From positions 31,294-95,293 of the forward strand of contig CAJTIU010000020.1 of NCBI GenBank assembly GCA_910576335.1: DNA of 64,000 nt, read 5' to 3'. The position numbers and the translations under genes were made by a program. A model generated the notes under the pieces. The model was not told the origin of the DNA, made no database searches, and saw only the letters and a program-made list of their open reading frames with translations. Origin of the DNA: Lachnospiraceae bacterium (GTDB lineage: Bacteria > Bacillota > Clostridia > Lachnospirales > Lachnospiraceae). Shown piece after piece: positions 63,250 through 64,000 of this stretch. Numbering within the stretch: the first letter of the stretch is position 1; each line of letters opens with the position of its first letter.

Positions 63250-63903
63250 ATGTCACAAAAATTGCAGGCTCTAAAACCGGATACCGTTTTAAAAAATTAC
63301 TGGCGCAGCAATGAACGGTTTGCTGATTTTTTTAATACCGTTTTATTTAAAGGTCAACAGGTCATCAAACCGGACGAGTTAATGGACATTGACACGGAGG
63401 AATCTTCTATACTGGAACATAAGAAATATGCAGAAGCGATTGAAGCTTCCAGAGATAATATCAAAATTAGGAAAAAATCCTCTGAAACCGGTATAGAATT
63501 TGTAATGTTAGGAAAGGAATCTCAAAAGCACATTCATTATGCAATGCCTCTCCGGGTTATGGGATATGACTACGGAACCTATAAAAAGCAATATGATGAC
63601 AATGCCGCAAAATATACTTCATCACACGGAATGGATGCAGACGAGTATCTGTCAAGAATGAAGCGTACAGACAGATTTTCTCCTGTTGTGACTGTTGTTG
63701 TCTATTATTCCGAAAATCCCTGGGACGGAGCTACCACCTTGCACGAGATGCTTCGTATACCGGAAGAGTTCGCGGCATATGTGAATGACTATAGGATGCT
63801 GCTGGTTGAAGCGCGAAAAAATAATTTTGTATTCCATAATATAGATAACTCAAACTTCCCACATCAAAAATGGGATTCGCACATTGAAAAATCAATACTT
63901 TAA
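63250..63903 (+). CDS. Rpn-type PD-(D/E)XK nuclease/putative transposase, probably C-truncated
   Basis: A 217-residue protein with NERFADFFNTVLFKGQQVIKPDEL, TEESSILE, GIEFVMLGKESQKHIHYAMPLRVMGYDYGTY, and VVTVVVYYSENPWDG, the nuclease-like core of the Rpn family common in Lachnospiraceae. Full-length relatives run further, so the ending after NNFVFHNIDNSN looks truncated. AAAGGATAAGG precedes ATG. It is in a decayed region and may mark an insertion event. Confidence 0.75.
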   Translation: MSQKLQALKPDTVLKNYWRSNERFADFFNTVLFKGQQVIKPDELMDIDTEESSILEHKKYAEAIEASRDNIKIRKKSSETGIEFVMLGKESQKHIHYAMPLRVMGYDYGTYKKQYDDNAAKYTSSHGMDADEYLSRMKRTDRFSPVVTVVVYYSENPWDGATTLHEMLRIPEEFAAYVNDYRMLLVEARKNNFVFHNIDNSNFPHQKWDSHIEKSIL

Positions 63904-63917
63904 CCTATAAAATAGTT

Positions 63918-64000
63918 TCATGCCGCTGTTTCTGTCCGCTCCAGAGCCTCCTGCATATATTGGGGAAGACGCTGAATAAAGCTGGTGGTGAATTCTTCCA
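63918..64000 (-). CDS. C-terminal end of a gene entering from the right edge
   Basis: The minus strand from 64000 is open through EEFTTSFIQRLPQYMQEALE and ends at TGA (63918-63920). Only 26 residues are visible, too few to identify. It converges on the Rpn-type gene. Confidence 0.4.
   Translation of the reverse strand, partial: EEFTTSFIQRLPQYMQEALERTETAA

Overview
The window looks like a chromosome segment from a Lachnospiraceae-type Firmicute (gut Clostridia). The support is gene content and style, not a species marker: strong AGGAGG-type ribosome binding sites, LytTR/GHKL two-component systems, an LplA/B/C-type sugar importer with LacI regulator and YesL-like protein, YARHG/zinc-ribbon proteins, AAA-ATPase_like/PD-(D/E)XK proteins and an Rpn-type nuclease/transposase. 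I saw no rRNA, tRNA or CRISPR array.

Layout. 1-5.2 kb (minus): an FtsX-type ABC exporter (permease cut by the window edge), two related sensor kinases and a LytTR regulator. 5.4-10.9 kb: a MATE exporter, XRE-type regulators, and an agr-type quorum-sensing locus with agrB and a 42-residue agrD on the plus strand converging on an agrC-like kinase and agrA-like regulator on the minus strand. 11.0-19.2 kb: a fructan/sucrose utilisation locus (GH32 enzyme, binding lipoprotein and two permeases on minus; LacI regulator, YesL-like protein and an anchored protein on plus). 19.4-31.0 kb: housekeeping and envelope genes (GNAT, HD protein, rpiB, HAD phosphatase, zinc-ribbon proteins, amidase and beta-lactamase-fold lipoproteins, PfkB kinase, FAD protein). 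31.3-62.1 kb: AT-rich cell-surface glycan region. 62.2-64.0 kb: decayed gene fragments and a short Rpn-type gene.

The glycan region is two loci end to end. Locus A (plus, 31.3-41.0 kb) has a DUF4422 protein, four glycosyltransferases, a polymerase, a pyruvyltransferase, a flippase and an FrhB-like protein. Locus B (minus, 62.1-45.7 kb) has an Alg14/Alg13-type transferase pair, a HAD-containing protein, more glycosyltransferases, a second polymerase and flippase, enzymes for a dTDP-3-amino sugar, and a phosphonate module. That module pairs a three-domain PEP mutase (two nucleotidyltransferase domains fused to the mutase) with phosphonopyruvate decarboxylase and an alcohol-dehydrogenase-type reductase. 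This is the early fosfomycin logic (Fom1/Fom2/FomC), so I infer CMP-activated 2-hydroxyethylphosphonate, possibly added to the glycan by the adjacent TagB/TagF-like transferase. Between the loci is a minus-strand operon with an AAA/nuclease-like ATPase, an MntA/HepT-type toxin-antitoxin pair and a DUF4062 protein whose beginning appears damaged.

The 5-28 kb flank carries at least two families of short palindromic repeats. One supplies the last codons and stop codon of two unrelated genes, both ending LGTGHF-stop. A separate 167-bp hairpin element lies near 25.8 kb.
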